Source of the DNA: an uncultured Synechococcus sp.
Lineage (GTDB): Bacteria; Cyanobacteriota; Cyanobacteriia; Phormidesmidales; Phormidesmidaceae
Direction: 5' to 3'
NCBI GenBank assembly: GCA_937911865.1
Contig: CALDSK010000286.1
Coordinates: forward strand, 1-48,362
Length of the DNA: 48,362 nt
Shown here: one piece after another, positions 8,825-16,264 of the stretch
Layout: each line of letters begins with the position of its first letter
How positions within the stretch are numbered: position 1 is the stretch's first letter
Position numbers and translations under genes: made by a program
The notes under the pieces: generated by a model
Told to the model about the DNA's origin: nothing
Database searches by the model: none
The model's input: the letters and a program-made list of their open reading frames with translations, nothing else

Positions 8825-9364
8825 GTGGCCAGCCATAAAATTCTAGTAATCGACGATAGCAGAGTGATTCGTGCTCGGGTACGAGACATGCTCCCCAATG
8901 GCAATTTCGAAGTAATTGAAGCTAAAGACGGCATTGAAGGGATTGAAGCGATTCGCGCCCAAAAGCCCAACCTGATTATGTTAGATTTCTTGCTTCCGCG
9001 TATGAGCGGATACGAAGTTTATCAAGCCATTCAGGCCAAATCCGAACTTCAAACCATTCCTTTGGTCATGATGTCGGGCAGGAAAGAAGAACTCACCGAA
9101 AAAATTCAAGAGCCCTTCGAGTTCTTTGAGTTCATAGAAAAACCCTTTGAGCAAAAAGAACTGATCGGTGCTATCAAGGGCGCGATGGCCAAAGCCCGCA
9201 AGCCTCGCCCTCAGTCGGCAACGGCAGCGGCACCTGAGAGTGGAAGCGCTGCGGCAGAGATTGAAGTCTTACAAAAGCAGGTAGCGACCCTGATGAAAGA
9301 AGTCGCAGCGCTTAAAAGTCAAAACAACAAAATCCTCGCTTTTATTAAAAAGAAGCTGGCATAG
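8825..9364 (+). CDS. CheY-like response regulator with C-terminal coiled coil
   Basis: The protein has 179 residues from a GTG at 8825, chosen because AAAGGAGT lies at the right distance upstream and the receiver domain starts at once (ASHKILVIDDS). Receiver residues are complete: acidic pair D10/D11, phospho-acceptor D54 (IMLDFLLPRMSG), S84 (MMSG) and K106 (FIEKPF). After an Ala/Pro linker, residues about 139-179 form a heptad-like coiled coil (EIEVLQKQVATLMKEVAALKSQ). No DNA-binding output domain is present, so signalling is probably by protein contact or oligomerisation, as in cyanobacterial phototaxis and motility regulators; that is inference. No partner kinase is adjacent. A clear terminator follows. 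Confidence 0.9.
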   Translation: MASHKILVIDDSRVIRARVRDMLPNGNFEVIEAKDGIEGIEAIRAQKPNLIMLDFLLPRMSGYEVYQAIQAKSELQTIPLVMMSGRKEELTEKIQEPFEFFEFIEKPFEQKELIGAIKGAMAKARKPRPQSATAAAPESGSAAAEIEVLQKQVATLMKEVAALKSQNNKILAFIKKKLA

Positions 9365-9388
9365 CGCTCAAAATACTCAGACTATTAG

Positions 9389-9422
9389 AGCCCGGTGATC
9401 TCTGCACATCACCGGGCTTTTC
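9389..9422 (+). terminator. Intrinsic terminator after response regulator
   Basis: AGCCCGGTGAT (9389-9399) pairs with ATCACCGGGCT (9408-9418) across an 8-base loop, followed by a TTTT run. An 11-bp GC-rich stem makes this a textbook terminator. Confidence 0.92.
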
Positions 9423-9724
9423 CAAGTTCATCTAACGGTATATAGATATTAGATTGACCAGATATCTTTGAAATCGACTAAATACTCAAGAATTCTTCTA
9501 CACGTAGCGCATTACTATTACACGAATTTCCTTGCTAGCCGACCAATGGCTTTACTCACGTTAGCACTATCAATCAGGTTGGCAAAGTAGCAGTTTTTCT
9601 GATTGATAGCAATATTTGAAGTAGCTATAAAACATGCCTTCAATTTTCTGTAGATGTATCTGACAGAAAGGAGAAACTTTATAAATTGGTTTAGACTGAT
9701 TGCGCTTCTTGAAATTACAGCAAT
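9423..9724. other. Long A/T-rich leader region with an inverted repeat
   Basis: No reading frame is credible in this gap before the metacaspase gene. CTATCAATCAG (9567-9577) is repeated inverted at 9599-9609 with a 21-base spacer that includes a T5 run. An AAGGAG box at 9667-9672 is followed by no useful start codon. The hairpin could be an RNA structure or operator; nothing here decides. Confidence 0.45.
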
Positions 9725-11620
9725 ATGGGCAAAAACTGGGCTATTTGCGTTGGGATAAACGAATATAACTTCGTCAGTCAGCTGAGATTTGCGCGGCGTG
9801 ATGCCCAGGAAATCAAGCTGTTCTGTGAGCTTGAGATGCAGTTCGATAAGGTGTTCTGTTTCTCAGAATCTGCGCCAGATGACAGACCTGCACCCAACAT
9901 AGATGTAAATGGGCAGCTAGTAGAAGCCACCCCCACGTTTGGTAATTTAAGCTGGTTTCTAGATGCTCAGTTTAGAAAGAAAAACTTTCTCGATCTACAG
10001 GATAATCTTTGGTTCTTTTTTGCAGGTCATGGTCTTAGAGACAATGGAATCGACTACTTGCTGCCGATTGACGGTAACCCAGCACAGATTAGACGAACTG
10101 GTTTGCCAATCCATGAGGTGGCGGAGCGATTGCGACGCAGTGGAGCAGGCAACATCGTTTTGATGCTAGACGCTTGCCGAAGTGGGGACAGCCGCAGTAC
10201 TGAAGCCATAGGAATTGGACTAGAGCCACAGCAAGGCGTAGTAACGCTGTTTTCCTGTGGTGCTAATGAAGAGTCTTATGAGATAGAAGCCTTACAGCAA
10301 GGATTGTTCACTTATGCACTACTAGAGGCGCTACGGCTGGAAGGGCCTCGGAATTGCGCAACGGTAGATCGGCTAGCTAAAAGGCTGAAGCAGCGAGTAA
10401 CTGAGCTTGGAAAGGAACACGGTAAACCTCGACAAACACCGCTAGTAAGAGCAGAACCGATTGAGAAAAGGCATTTAGTACTGTTGCCAGACAAAGCTGA
10501 GCCTTGTGATGCAGATCCTTTACGGGTGAATGCATTGAAAGCAGAAGCAATGGGAAATTTGAATTTGGCTCGGCAGCTTTGGATTTGCGTGCTAGCTATA
10601 ATCCGGGCAGATATGGATGCGATCGCCTCTTTAGAACGTATTGCCATTAAACAAGCAAGCCTACCTAAAACGACCGAGACGCTTGGATCAGATAGCGAAC
10701 GAACAGAGTCTATCGCTAATGCATCTAGCGAAATAGTTGCAACAGAAAGTATCCATCAAAAGGAAGCAAAGAATCTTACGCTACTAACGTTCTTTTTTGA
10801 GGTTATCACCGTTGATGAACAAGGACAAAAGATCGGCAGAGAAACGAAACAGGCAGAGTATAAGCGGGAGACATTGGCCGCGGGAGTAGACCTAGAAATG
10901 GTGCCAATTCCAGGTGGAACCTTTTTGATGGGATCTGCGGAGGGAGAAGGCAAAGACTCTGAGAGACCGCAGCATTCGGTGACGTTAGAACCGTTTTGGA
11001 TGGGTAAGTATCCGGTTACACAGGCTCAGTGGAGAGCAATTGCATCCCTACCTAAAATAGAGCATGACTTAAACCCAGAGCCGTCGCAGTTTGCGGTCAG
11101 CAGTCGCCCTGTAGAACAGGTTTCCTGGATAGACGCAGTTGAATTCTGTCGACGCCTTTCACAAAAGTCGGGACATGAGTATCGCTTACCTAGTGAAGCC
11201 GAGTGGGAATACGCCTGTCGAGCTAGGACGACTACGCCCTTCCATTTTGGTGCAACCTTAACCGCTGAGCTTGCTAACTATGATGCAACGGCTACGTATG
11301 AAAATGGGCCAAGAGGGACGTATAGAGAGCAAACAACGACCTTAGGCAGCTTTCCTGCAAATGCTTTTGGTCTATACGACCTGCATGGAAACGTGTTCGA
11401 GTGGTGCTCCGATCATTGGCATGAAAGTTATGTGAGTGCACCAACGAATGGAAGTGTTTGGTTGTCTCCAACTAAGAATGCTAGGAGGATTATACGTGGC
11501 GGCTCGTGGAGCTACTTTCCGTGGTATTGTCGCTCCGCTTCGCGCTTCAGCGATTCGCCGATCAATCGTCTTAATGATGTCGGTTTTCGAGTAAGTTGCT
11601 CGACCATTAGGACTTTATAG
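9725..11620 (+). CDS. Metacaspase (C14 peptidase) fused to FGE-sulfatase / C-type lectin-fold domain
   Basis: A 631-residue soluble protein without a signal peptide. Residues 1-250 are a caspase-fold peptidase: WAICVGINEY opens the fold, the catalytic His is H102 (FFAGHG) and the catalytic Cys C151 (LDACRSG). Residues about 250-385 form a helical, Ser/Thr-rich linker ending in the KNLTLLTFFFEVITVDEQGQ segment that often precedes this type of tail. Residues 388-628 are an FGE-sulfatase (SUMF1-like) domain: IPGGTFLMGS, WMGKYPVTQAQW, YRLPSEAEWEYACRA, GLYDLHGNVFEWC, then RIIRGGSW and GFRVSC. The catalytic FGE cysteines are not evident, so it is more likely a ligand-binding lectin fold than a sulfatase activator. 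The end (591-623) looks like a DGR variable region. A role in regulated proteolysis, cell death or defence is inferred from domain type only. HigBA follow 100 bp downstream. Confidence 0.9.
   Translation: MGKNWAICVGINEYNFVSQLRFARRDAQEIKLFCELEMQFDKVFCFSESAPDDRPAPNIDVNGQLVEATPTFGNLSWFLDAQFRKKNFLDLQDNLWFFFAGHGLRDNGIDYLLPIDGNPAQIRRTGLPIHEVAERLRRSGAGNIVLMLDACRSGDSRSTEAIGIGLEPQQGVVTLFSCGANEESYEIEALQQGLFTYALLEALRLEGPRNCATVDRLAKRLKQRVTELGKEHGKPRQTPLVRAEPIEKRHLVLLPDKAEPCDADPLRVNALKAEAMGNLNLARQLWICVLAIIRADMDAIASLERIAIKQASLPKTTETLGSDSERTESIANASSEIVATESIHQKEAKNLTLLTFFFEVITVDEQGQKIGRETKQAEYKRETLAAGVDLEMVPIPGGTFLMGSAEGEGKDSERPQHSVTLEPFWMGKYPVTQAQWRAIASLPKIEHDLNPEPSQFAVSSRPVEQVSWIDAVEFCRRLSQKSGHEYRLPSEAEWEYACRARTTTPFHFGATLTAELANYDATATYENGPRGTYREQTTTLGSFPANAFGLYDLHGNVFEWCSDHWHESYVSAPTNGSVWLSPTKNARRIIRGGSWSYFPWYCRSASRFSDSPINRLNDVGFRVSCSTIRTL
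11495..11593 (+). other. Putative DGR variable region (VR) at the end of the FGE domain
   Basis: The codons from CGT 11495 (RGGSW) to GTA 11593 (GFRV) follow the layout of DGR targets: invariant RGGSW, P, CRSA, R, P, R and GFRV, with changed residues at the sites that are Asn in the usual FGE consensus. Those codons are AGC, TAC, TTT, TAT, TTC, AGC, GAT, ATC, CTT, AAT and GAT. All keep C or T in the third position, as expected if AAC/AAT template codons were hit only at adenines. TGG at 11522 fits AGG in the same way. TCG at 11540 and 11555 does not fit AAC or AAT. No template repeat or reverse transcriptase is in the window. Confidence 0.6.
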
Positions 11621-11721
11621 CTCTTTACCCCTCTTGCTTCTTTTCCCTATATTTACTCTTAGCTTTTATCTCTTCATTTTTTGGGGGTAATATCCATACT
11701 GCTTATAACTGTATACGGTAT

Positions 11722-12021
11722 GTGGGCATACGCAGCTTTCGCAATAAGGCAACCGAAGACATCAACTATGGCAGAACTACCAAGCCAGCATTGAAGCTGT
11801 TACCCCAACCCATACATCGAAAGGCTCAGCTCAAGCTCGCCAGATTGAGTGCAGCTGCTACTTTAAAAGATCTTAGAGAGCTACGTGGCAACCGGTTTGA
11901 AGCCCTACGAGGCAATAGAGATGGGCAGTACAGCATTCGCATAAATGACCAGTATCGAATTTGCTTTCGCTGGCAAGACAGTGATGCAGAAGATGTTGAA
12001 ATCGTTGATTATCATAGGTAG
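11722..12021 (+). CDS. higB: HigB-like toxin (RelE/ParE superfamily mRNA interferase)
   Basis: A 99-residue basic protein of the HigB/RelE type, a toxin that cleaves mRNA at the ribosome. It starts at a GTG (11722) with the family opening IRSFRNKATEDI. It continues with KLARLSAAATLKDLRELRGNRFEALRGNRDGQYSIRINDQYRICFRW and the C-terminal VEIVDYHR, the expected beta-strand pattern. The toxin-first order, with the antitoxin 16 bp downstream, is characteristic of higBA. No strong Shine-Dalgarno precedes it, which would fit low toxin translation, but this is speculative. It lies 101 bp behind the metacaspase-FGE gene. Confidence 0.9.
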   Translation: MGIRSFRNKATEDINYGRTTKPALKLLPQPIHRKAQLKLARLSAAATLKDLRELRGNRFEALRGNRDGQYSIRINDQYRICFRWQDSDAEDVEIVDYHR

Positions 12022-12037
12022 CTAGGAGGATACGCAC

Positions 12038-12322
12038 ATGAATAGTCTTCACATCACCCCTGTACATCCAGGTGAAGTCCTAAAAGACGAGCTAGATGAA
12101 CTCAGTCTGTCTCAGACAGGCTTAGCCAAACACATCGGTGTGTTACCAAAAACAATCAACGAAATCTGTCGGGAGAAGCGAGGTATCAGTGCTGCGATGG
12201 CATTGAAGCTTTCTAGGGCGCTGGGAGCGAGCCCACAGTTCTGGCTGAATCTTCAGAACAATTGGGAGCTCAGCCAAATCGATGAAGCTGATTATGAGAA
12301 AATAAAGCCAATCGCAGCGTAA
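12038..12322 (+). CDS. higA: HigA-like antitoxin (XRE family)
   Basis: A 94-residue protein with the HigA/VapI layout: HITPVHPGEVLKDELDELSLSQ leading into a helix-turn-helix (TGLAKHIGVLPKTINEICREKRGIS) and the ALGASPQFWLNLQNNWEL tail. It neutralises HigB and usually represses its own operon by binding the promoter. A TAGGAGG box at 12022-12028, right after the higB stop, gives strong translation of the antitoxin from the ATG at 12038. Its partner is the gene just upstream. It is convergent with the nickel importer operon. Confidence 0.93.
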   Translation: MNSLHITPVHPGEVLKDELDELSLSQTGLAKHIGVLPKTINEICREKRGISAAMALKLSRALGASPQFWLNLQNNWELSQIDEADYEKIKPIAA

Positions 12323-12358
12323 GTATAGTTGAAGGTGACAACACGCTCAATCACGGCG

Positions 12359-13297
12359 TTACACTACACTGCTGCTCGATTCCGATTGGGCTTCTGGGTG
12401 AGCGTTGCTGTTGATAGTCGTTTTTGACGCCTGCCGCTTGTAGCCTTGATCTCGTTGGGCTCTGTCGGTTGCAGCGGTGAGGCTGCGGTGATGAGGACGC
12501 ACGTGAGGAATAAGGGAATGTGGCTTTTCTAAGCCGTGAGCTTCCATGAGGGAGACGTCGCCCATGATGTCTAGCGGGTCGCCATCGGCGATGATTTGGC
12601 CGTTGTCTATCAGTAGGATGCGATCGCACACATCCAGCACAAATTCCAAATCATGAGATGAAATCAACATCGTCTCAGAAGACTTTTGCATGAAGCCAAC
12701 CAGGCGGCGACGGGTGCGTAAGTCCAGGCTGGCGGTGGGCTCGTCATAGAGAACAATTTTGGGCTGCATAGCCAAAAGACCTGCGATCGCAACCATTTGC
12801 TTTTCCCCACCTGATAGATGATGGGGCGTTCTATCAGCTAAGGGCTCCATCCCCGTCGTCTTTAGCGCTTTGTCCACCTGCGCGGTAACTTCTTCAGCAG
12901 TCAGGCCCATATTTTGTGGCCCAAAGCCAATGTCTTCTCGCACGGTAGGAGAGAACAGCTGATCGTCTGGGTCTTGAAAGAGCATGCTGACTTCGGGACG
13001 GAATTCTCCGGGTGTGACGGGACGACCCAGCAAAGAGATGTTTCCAGAAGTGGGAGTGAGCAGTCCGCAGAGCAGCATGAACAAGGTAGTCTTACCGCAG
13101 CCGTTATGACCAATAATGCCAATGCGCTGCCCCTGCTGAACGGTGAGTGAAATGTTGTTGAGGACAGGCGCTCGGTTGGGATACTGAAACGTGAGGTTGT
13201 GAGTAGCGATCGCGATTTTTATCATCTGTGTAGCCTGGTCTGGTAACGGTTGAGCGTTTAAATAATCGGTTGAGCGCTGCGGCAAACCTGAACTCAT
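12359..13297 (-). CDS. nikO: ECF transporter ATPase (NikO/CbiO)
   Basis: The ATP-hydrolysing subunit of an energy-coupling-factor importer, here for Ni2+ or Co2+. From the ATG at 13297 it has 312 residues. Walker A is GHNGCGKTT, the signature motif HLSGGEKQ, Walker B KIVLYDEP and the switch His is in ISSHD. The ABC domain starts around the internal ATG at 13225 (MIKIAIATHN), which is an alternative start. The 13297 start is only 14 bp after the nikQ stop, with AGGA upstream. A polar 55-residue tail with His and Ser runs follows the ABC domain. It is the last gene of the nik operon and meets higA tail to tail. Confidence 0.92.
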   Translation of the reverse strand: MSSGLPQRSTDYLNAQPLPDQATQMIKIAIATHNLTFQYPNRAPVLNNISLTVQQGQRIGIIGHNGCGKTTLFMLLCGLLTPTSGNISLLGRPVTPGEFRPEVSMLFQDPDDQLFSPTVREDIGFGPQNMGLTAEEVTAQVDKALKTTGMEPLADRTPHHLSGGEKQMVAIAGLLAMQPKIVLYDEPTASLDLRTRRRLVGFMQKSSETMLISSHDLEFVLDVCDRILLIDNGQIIADGDPLDIMGDVSLMEAHGLEKPHSLIPHVRPHHRSLTAATDRAQRDQGYKRQASKTTINSNAHPEAQSESSSSVV

Positions 13298-13310
13298 ACG
13301 TGAGAATGTC

Positions 13311-14108
13311 CTATCTGATAGAAAGGGAAAGTGTAATTTCTGCAATAACAAAGCCAGTGGCAACAAAGGCAGATAGCCCTGTTAACAGTAGGCTGGTGCT
13401 GTCGGCTGGCTGCTTGGCTACCAGCTGCGCTTGCTTGAGCTGACCGTAACCGCGTAGCTGCATCGCCTTGTAGATGCGCTCCGAGCGTTCATAGCTGCGA
13501 ATGAGGAGCGTACCGAGAAGGCCAGAGAGCTGTAGCAAGGTTTTGCCCTCTAACCTCAGCCAGCGTTTGCGATGGCCAAATCCGCGCAGATGCATAGACT
13601 TTTGCATAGTGGAAAGCATGTCTGCGGTTTCGAATAGGTAGCGGTAGGTCAGCAGGGTCATGTCTGCAAGGACGGTGGGAAGACCGAGCGATCGCAAGGC
13701 TCGCAGCAGAGTTAAAAAAGGAGTAGTGCCCAGTAAGACAAAGCCCAGGGTCAATATTGACAAGAAGCGGCTCACCACCAGCACCATCATCATCAGCCCT
13801 TCCTGACGAAGCGCAAACGGCCCTAGCTGCGCGAGTATTGTTTCGCCAGACCCAAAGGGCAGCACTAGCACAACCGCTAAAATAAATAGCCCTGGGTAGC
13901 GTAAGCGCCTGCGCAAAAATGAAAGCGGCAGGCCGGATAGGCCATACAAAATGGCCGTTATGCCTAGCATAGGAATCACTAGCTGGAGATGCTTTACAGC
14001 CGCAAACGCGAACATTAGCAACCCCAGGCTGACAAGCTTCAGTCTGGGTGTCCAGCTATGGAGGTGAGAGCGGCCACCTATATATGTTTCAAAACTGGCC
14101 AACGCCAT
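13311..14108 (-). CDS. nikQ: ECF transporter transmembrane component (NikQ/CbiQ)
   Basis: The coupling (T) subunit of the ECF nickel/cobalt importer, 265 residues with about five to six hydrophobic segments. It opens with the family's SHLHSWTPRLKLVSLG. Near the C-terminus it carries two coupling motifs of the X-R-G type, KSMHLRGFG and KAMQLRGYG, which contact the ATPase. It lies 148 bp after nikM and 14 bp before nikO on the same strand, in the order typical of nik/cbi operons. The gap to nikM contains short repeats of TCGTTGTCT and no gene. Confidence 0.92.
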   Translation of the reverse strand: MALASFETYIGGRSHLHSWTPRLKLVSLGLLMFAFAAVKHLQLVIPMLGITAILYGLSGLPLSFLRRRLRYPGLFILAVVLVLPFGSGETILAQLGPFALRQEGLMMMVLVVSRFLSILTLGFVLLGTTPFLTLLRALRSLGLPTVLADMTLLTYRYLFETADMLSTMQKSMHLRGFGHRKRWLRLEGKTLLQLSGLLGTLLIRSYERSERIYKAMQLRGYGQLKQAQLVAKQPADSTSLLLTGLSAFVATGFVIAEITLSLSIR

Positions 14109-14256
14109 AATGTACTATCTCCAATGTGCTATCTCCAACCTGCTGTCTCGGATATGTCGTCTGATTCGTTGTCTTCTGATTCGTTGTCTATAGAGTGCTA
14201 TTACCCGCTCGCTGTCTTCTAGCCTGCTATCTTCAGTGCCACTATTTTCATATCCG

Positions 14257-14904
14257 CTATTTTCCTGTAAGCAGCTCAGGCTTTACCCGTTGCAAAAATA
14301 CGGCCAGCATAGCGGTAAAGCCACCTTCTAAAATTGCCAGCGGAATGTGCGCCAACATTAGCGTGAAAACGGCAGTTCTTTCGGCATCGACATTAAAGTT
14401 TGCTGGAATTGTAGTGATTACTAGCCCCAGAAAAATCAGCGCCGCCAGCGCTAGCCCAACAAAGCCACCTAAGAATGCAAATGCACCAATGCCGAAGGGC
14501 GTAGTTGCATTCCGACCAAGGCGATGTCTGAGCTGGAAAATATGATAGGAAAGTAACGCTGGAATGCCCATCATGGCTGCATTAAGGCCCAATGTAATCA
14601 GACCACCATGACCCAGCATAAGAGATTGTAGAAAAAGGCCGATGAGAATGGCTGGAAATGCAAAGTAGCCTAAGACAACGCCTAGCAAACCATTGAGAAT
14701 AAGGTGGACAGTGGTGGGAGGAATAGGAATGGCAATAGCAGACCCCACAAAAAACGCCGCCGTCAGCAAAGAAGCCTTTGGAATCTGAGGCGCGGGATTA
14801 CCTTGTTTGCTAATTTGGCGGAGCGAGTACCAGGTTATTAGCCCGGTTACGGCGTACCCCGCAGCGCAGACCTGAACCGGAACAATACCATCGGGAATAT
14901 GCAT
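14257..14904 (-). CDS. nikM: ECF nickel/cobalt substrate-binding membrane subunit (NikM/CbiM)
   Basis: The S component that binds the metal. It has 215 residues and begins with MHIPDG, the diagnostic N-terminus whose Met-His amino end ligates Ni2+ or Co2+. Several transmembrane helices follow, with IPPTTVHLILNGLLGVVLG and LMLGHGGLITLGLNAAMMG, both carrying conserved His residues. The start codon overlaps the nikL stop by one base (TAATG), implying translational coupling, and GGAGG lies just upstream. Nickel is more likely than cobalt because a NikL-type subunit replaces CbiN and an InrS-like nickel sensor is adjacent. That is inference. Confidence 0.94.
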   Translation of the reverse strand: MHIPDGIVPVQVCAAGYAVTGLITWYSLRQISKQGNPAPQIPKASLLTAAFFVGSAIAIPIPPTTVHLILNGLLGVVLGYFAFPAILIGLFLQSLMLGHGGLITLGLNAAMMGIPALLSYHIFQLRHRLGRNATTPFGIGAFAFLGGFVGLALAALIFLGLVITTIPANFNVDAERTAVFTLMLAHIPLAILEGGFTAMLAVFLQRVKPELLTGK

Positions 14905-15398
14905 TAAACCTTACCTCCCGACGCTTTGGCTGAAAAGAAAAATGCGGTCCCAATAAACCCCCAAATAACAGCCGCTATGGTTATCCACTGCTGAACTTGT
15001 GACTCTACTGCGGTTGACCCAGAGCGTAAATCTCCACGTTCCCCAACCGCAAACGTTGCTGTTCCACCGTGCCCGGCCTGTCTTACGGTCACCTCCCACG
15101 GCCCTTCAACATCAGTATCAGGCACAAACGAAAAGAGACCCGCTTCATCGGTTTCGCCAGTAATCGCGGGGGTCTCTAAATCAGTCGGCGCATAAATCAG
15201 CACTTGGGCATCGGCCATCGGCTCTCCATTGTCAAAGGTTGCTTTGATTCCGATGGCCGCCTGAGTCACTTCAACCAAGGCTCCATGAGCATTTGCAGGC
15301 GATATCCAGTAGCTGAGTAAAAGCCCTATGCTCAGATGAAAGGTAAGCGAAAAAACCAGTGAACTGAAGACAAGCGAGTAAAAGGTGTAGCTACGCAA
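14904..15398 (-). CDS. nikL: NikL-type accessory subunit of the nickel importer
   Basis: A 164-residue protein with an N-terminal hydrophobic segment ending ANAHG, a beta-rich extracytoplasmic domain (about 35-130, GIKATFDNGEPMADAQVLIYAP, carboxypeptidase-regulatory-like), and a C-terminal transmembrane helix (WITIAAVIWGFIGTAFFF). This matches NikL, which stands in for CbiN beside NikM. His in NAHG after cleavage could be a metal ligand. The start is a TTG at 15398, chosen because GGAGAGG lies about five bases upstream and no ATG precedes the leader. As a result the first 67 bp overlap the 3' end of the lipoprotein gene. Confidence 0.85.
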   Translation of the reverse strand: MRSYTFYSLVFSSLVFSLTFHLSIGLLLSYWISPANAHGALVEVTQAAIGIKATFDNGEPMADAQVLIYAPTDLETPAITGETDEAGLFSFVPDTDVEGPWEVTVRQAGHGGTATFAVGERGDLRSGSTAVESQVQQWITIAAVIWGFIGTAFFFSAKASGGKV

Positions 15399-16264
15399 TG
15401 TCCCTCTCCAAAGTGGCCCAAACTCGCTAAAACGGTTTGCAATGTGTTGTAGTTTTCATCAGTAAGTTGTTTTTCTAAATCTTGACTATTAACATTAATT
15501 TCACCTTCATCGGCCAGCGCGGCTAGTGCTTCAAAGCCTAACGCACCTGTATTAATTTCATCATCTGCTGCCGCTTCACCATCTCCAAAAATATGGTCAA
15601 AGTGAAACGTTGCTTCCACTTCAGCCGTTTCGGCCCCCGTTAAGATTCCTTTACGCTCATCACCAATAAAGTCACCGCAATTAAAGGCCAGCTCATCCGC
15701 TATCTGAATTTGAAAGGGCAGCGTTTCACCATCTTTAGTCGCAGTGCCAACCATCATCAGCGGGTAGCCAGCGGACGGGCCATCAGTGGGCGCGACCATT
15801 TGCCAGGCAAGTGCGTTGTAGCGGCCGCTGGGTGCATCAGTGACTTCAGTGACCAGCACTGGATCCGCGTCAGCATCGCCTGCGGCCAAATCAACAGTTA
15901 CCGGAGAGGCGACTTCAACTTTTTCAGCCGCTTCCAAGGGTTGATTTTTACCGGCCTCGAAGGGGGGATCGCTCTGAGCCGCGGTTATATCGGCCAGGGT
16001 GACATACACGTGATCGAAGCTGATTTGCCAGCCGTCTTTATCGGTAAAGCCCTGCCGGACGAAGTCTTCTCCATTGGCCGTAATTTCGAGCGTGCCAGGC
16101 GTAGTGTCGGTCGCCGCGTCGCTTGCTGTCGTGTCACTTACGGGGTCTTGAGAACAGCTGAGTAAAGGCAGTGTTAGGACAGTCGCAGACAGGCAAAGCG
16201 CTTTTTTGACGATGGTTTTGGCGTTAATGCGTTTTAGAAGAAGCGATCGCGATTCACAGATCAT
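15332..16264 (-). CDS. Lipoprotein at the head of the nickel importer operon
   Basis: The protein has about 310 residues from the ATG at 16264. It has a lipoprotein signal (basic LLLKRINAKTIVKK, hydrophobic ALCLSATVLTL, lipobox LLSC), so it is anchored on the outer face of a membrane. The mature part opens with an acidic Asp/Thr-rich stretch and is followed by a beta-rich domain with GWQISFDHVYVTLAD, EVTDAPSGRYNALAW, a Cys in AFNCGDFIG and His in FHFDHIFGD and LGHFGEGHC. These could bind metal, although that is only suggested by residue type. It is the first gene of the nik operon and overlaps nikL. I do not recognise the family with confidence (DUF4382-like or NikK-like are possibilities). 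The frame extends to 16378 but crosses the G-tract palindrome, so the later start is preferred. Confidence 0.8.
   Translation of the reverse strand: MICESRSLLLKRINAKTIVKKALCLSATVLTLPLLSCSQDPVSDTTASDAATDTTPGTLEITANGEDFVRQGFTDKDGWQISFDHVYVTLADITAAQSDPPFEAGKNQPLEAAEKVEVASPVTVDLAAGDADADPVLVTEVTDAPSGRYNALAWQMVAPTDGPSAGYPLMMVGTATKDGETLPFQIQIADELAFNCGDFIGDERKGILTGAETAEVEATFHFDHIFGDGEAAADDEINTGALGFEALAALADEGEINVNSQDLEKQLTDENYNTLQTVLASLGHFGEGHCVATPFTRLSSVHWFFRLPFI

Noticed and set aside
9423..12358. DGR template repeat or reverse transcriptase next to the metacaspase
   Set aside because: No AAC-rich copy of 11495-11593 and no RT motif (such as YxDD) is present in this stretch or elsewhere in the window.
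12351..12629. Second frame within the nikO region
   Set aside because: It is Arg/Ser/Pro-rich shadow coding of the ATPase tail.
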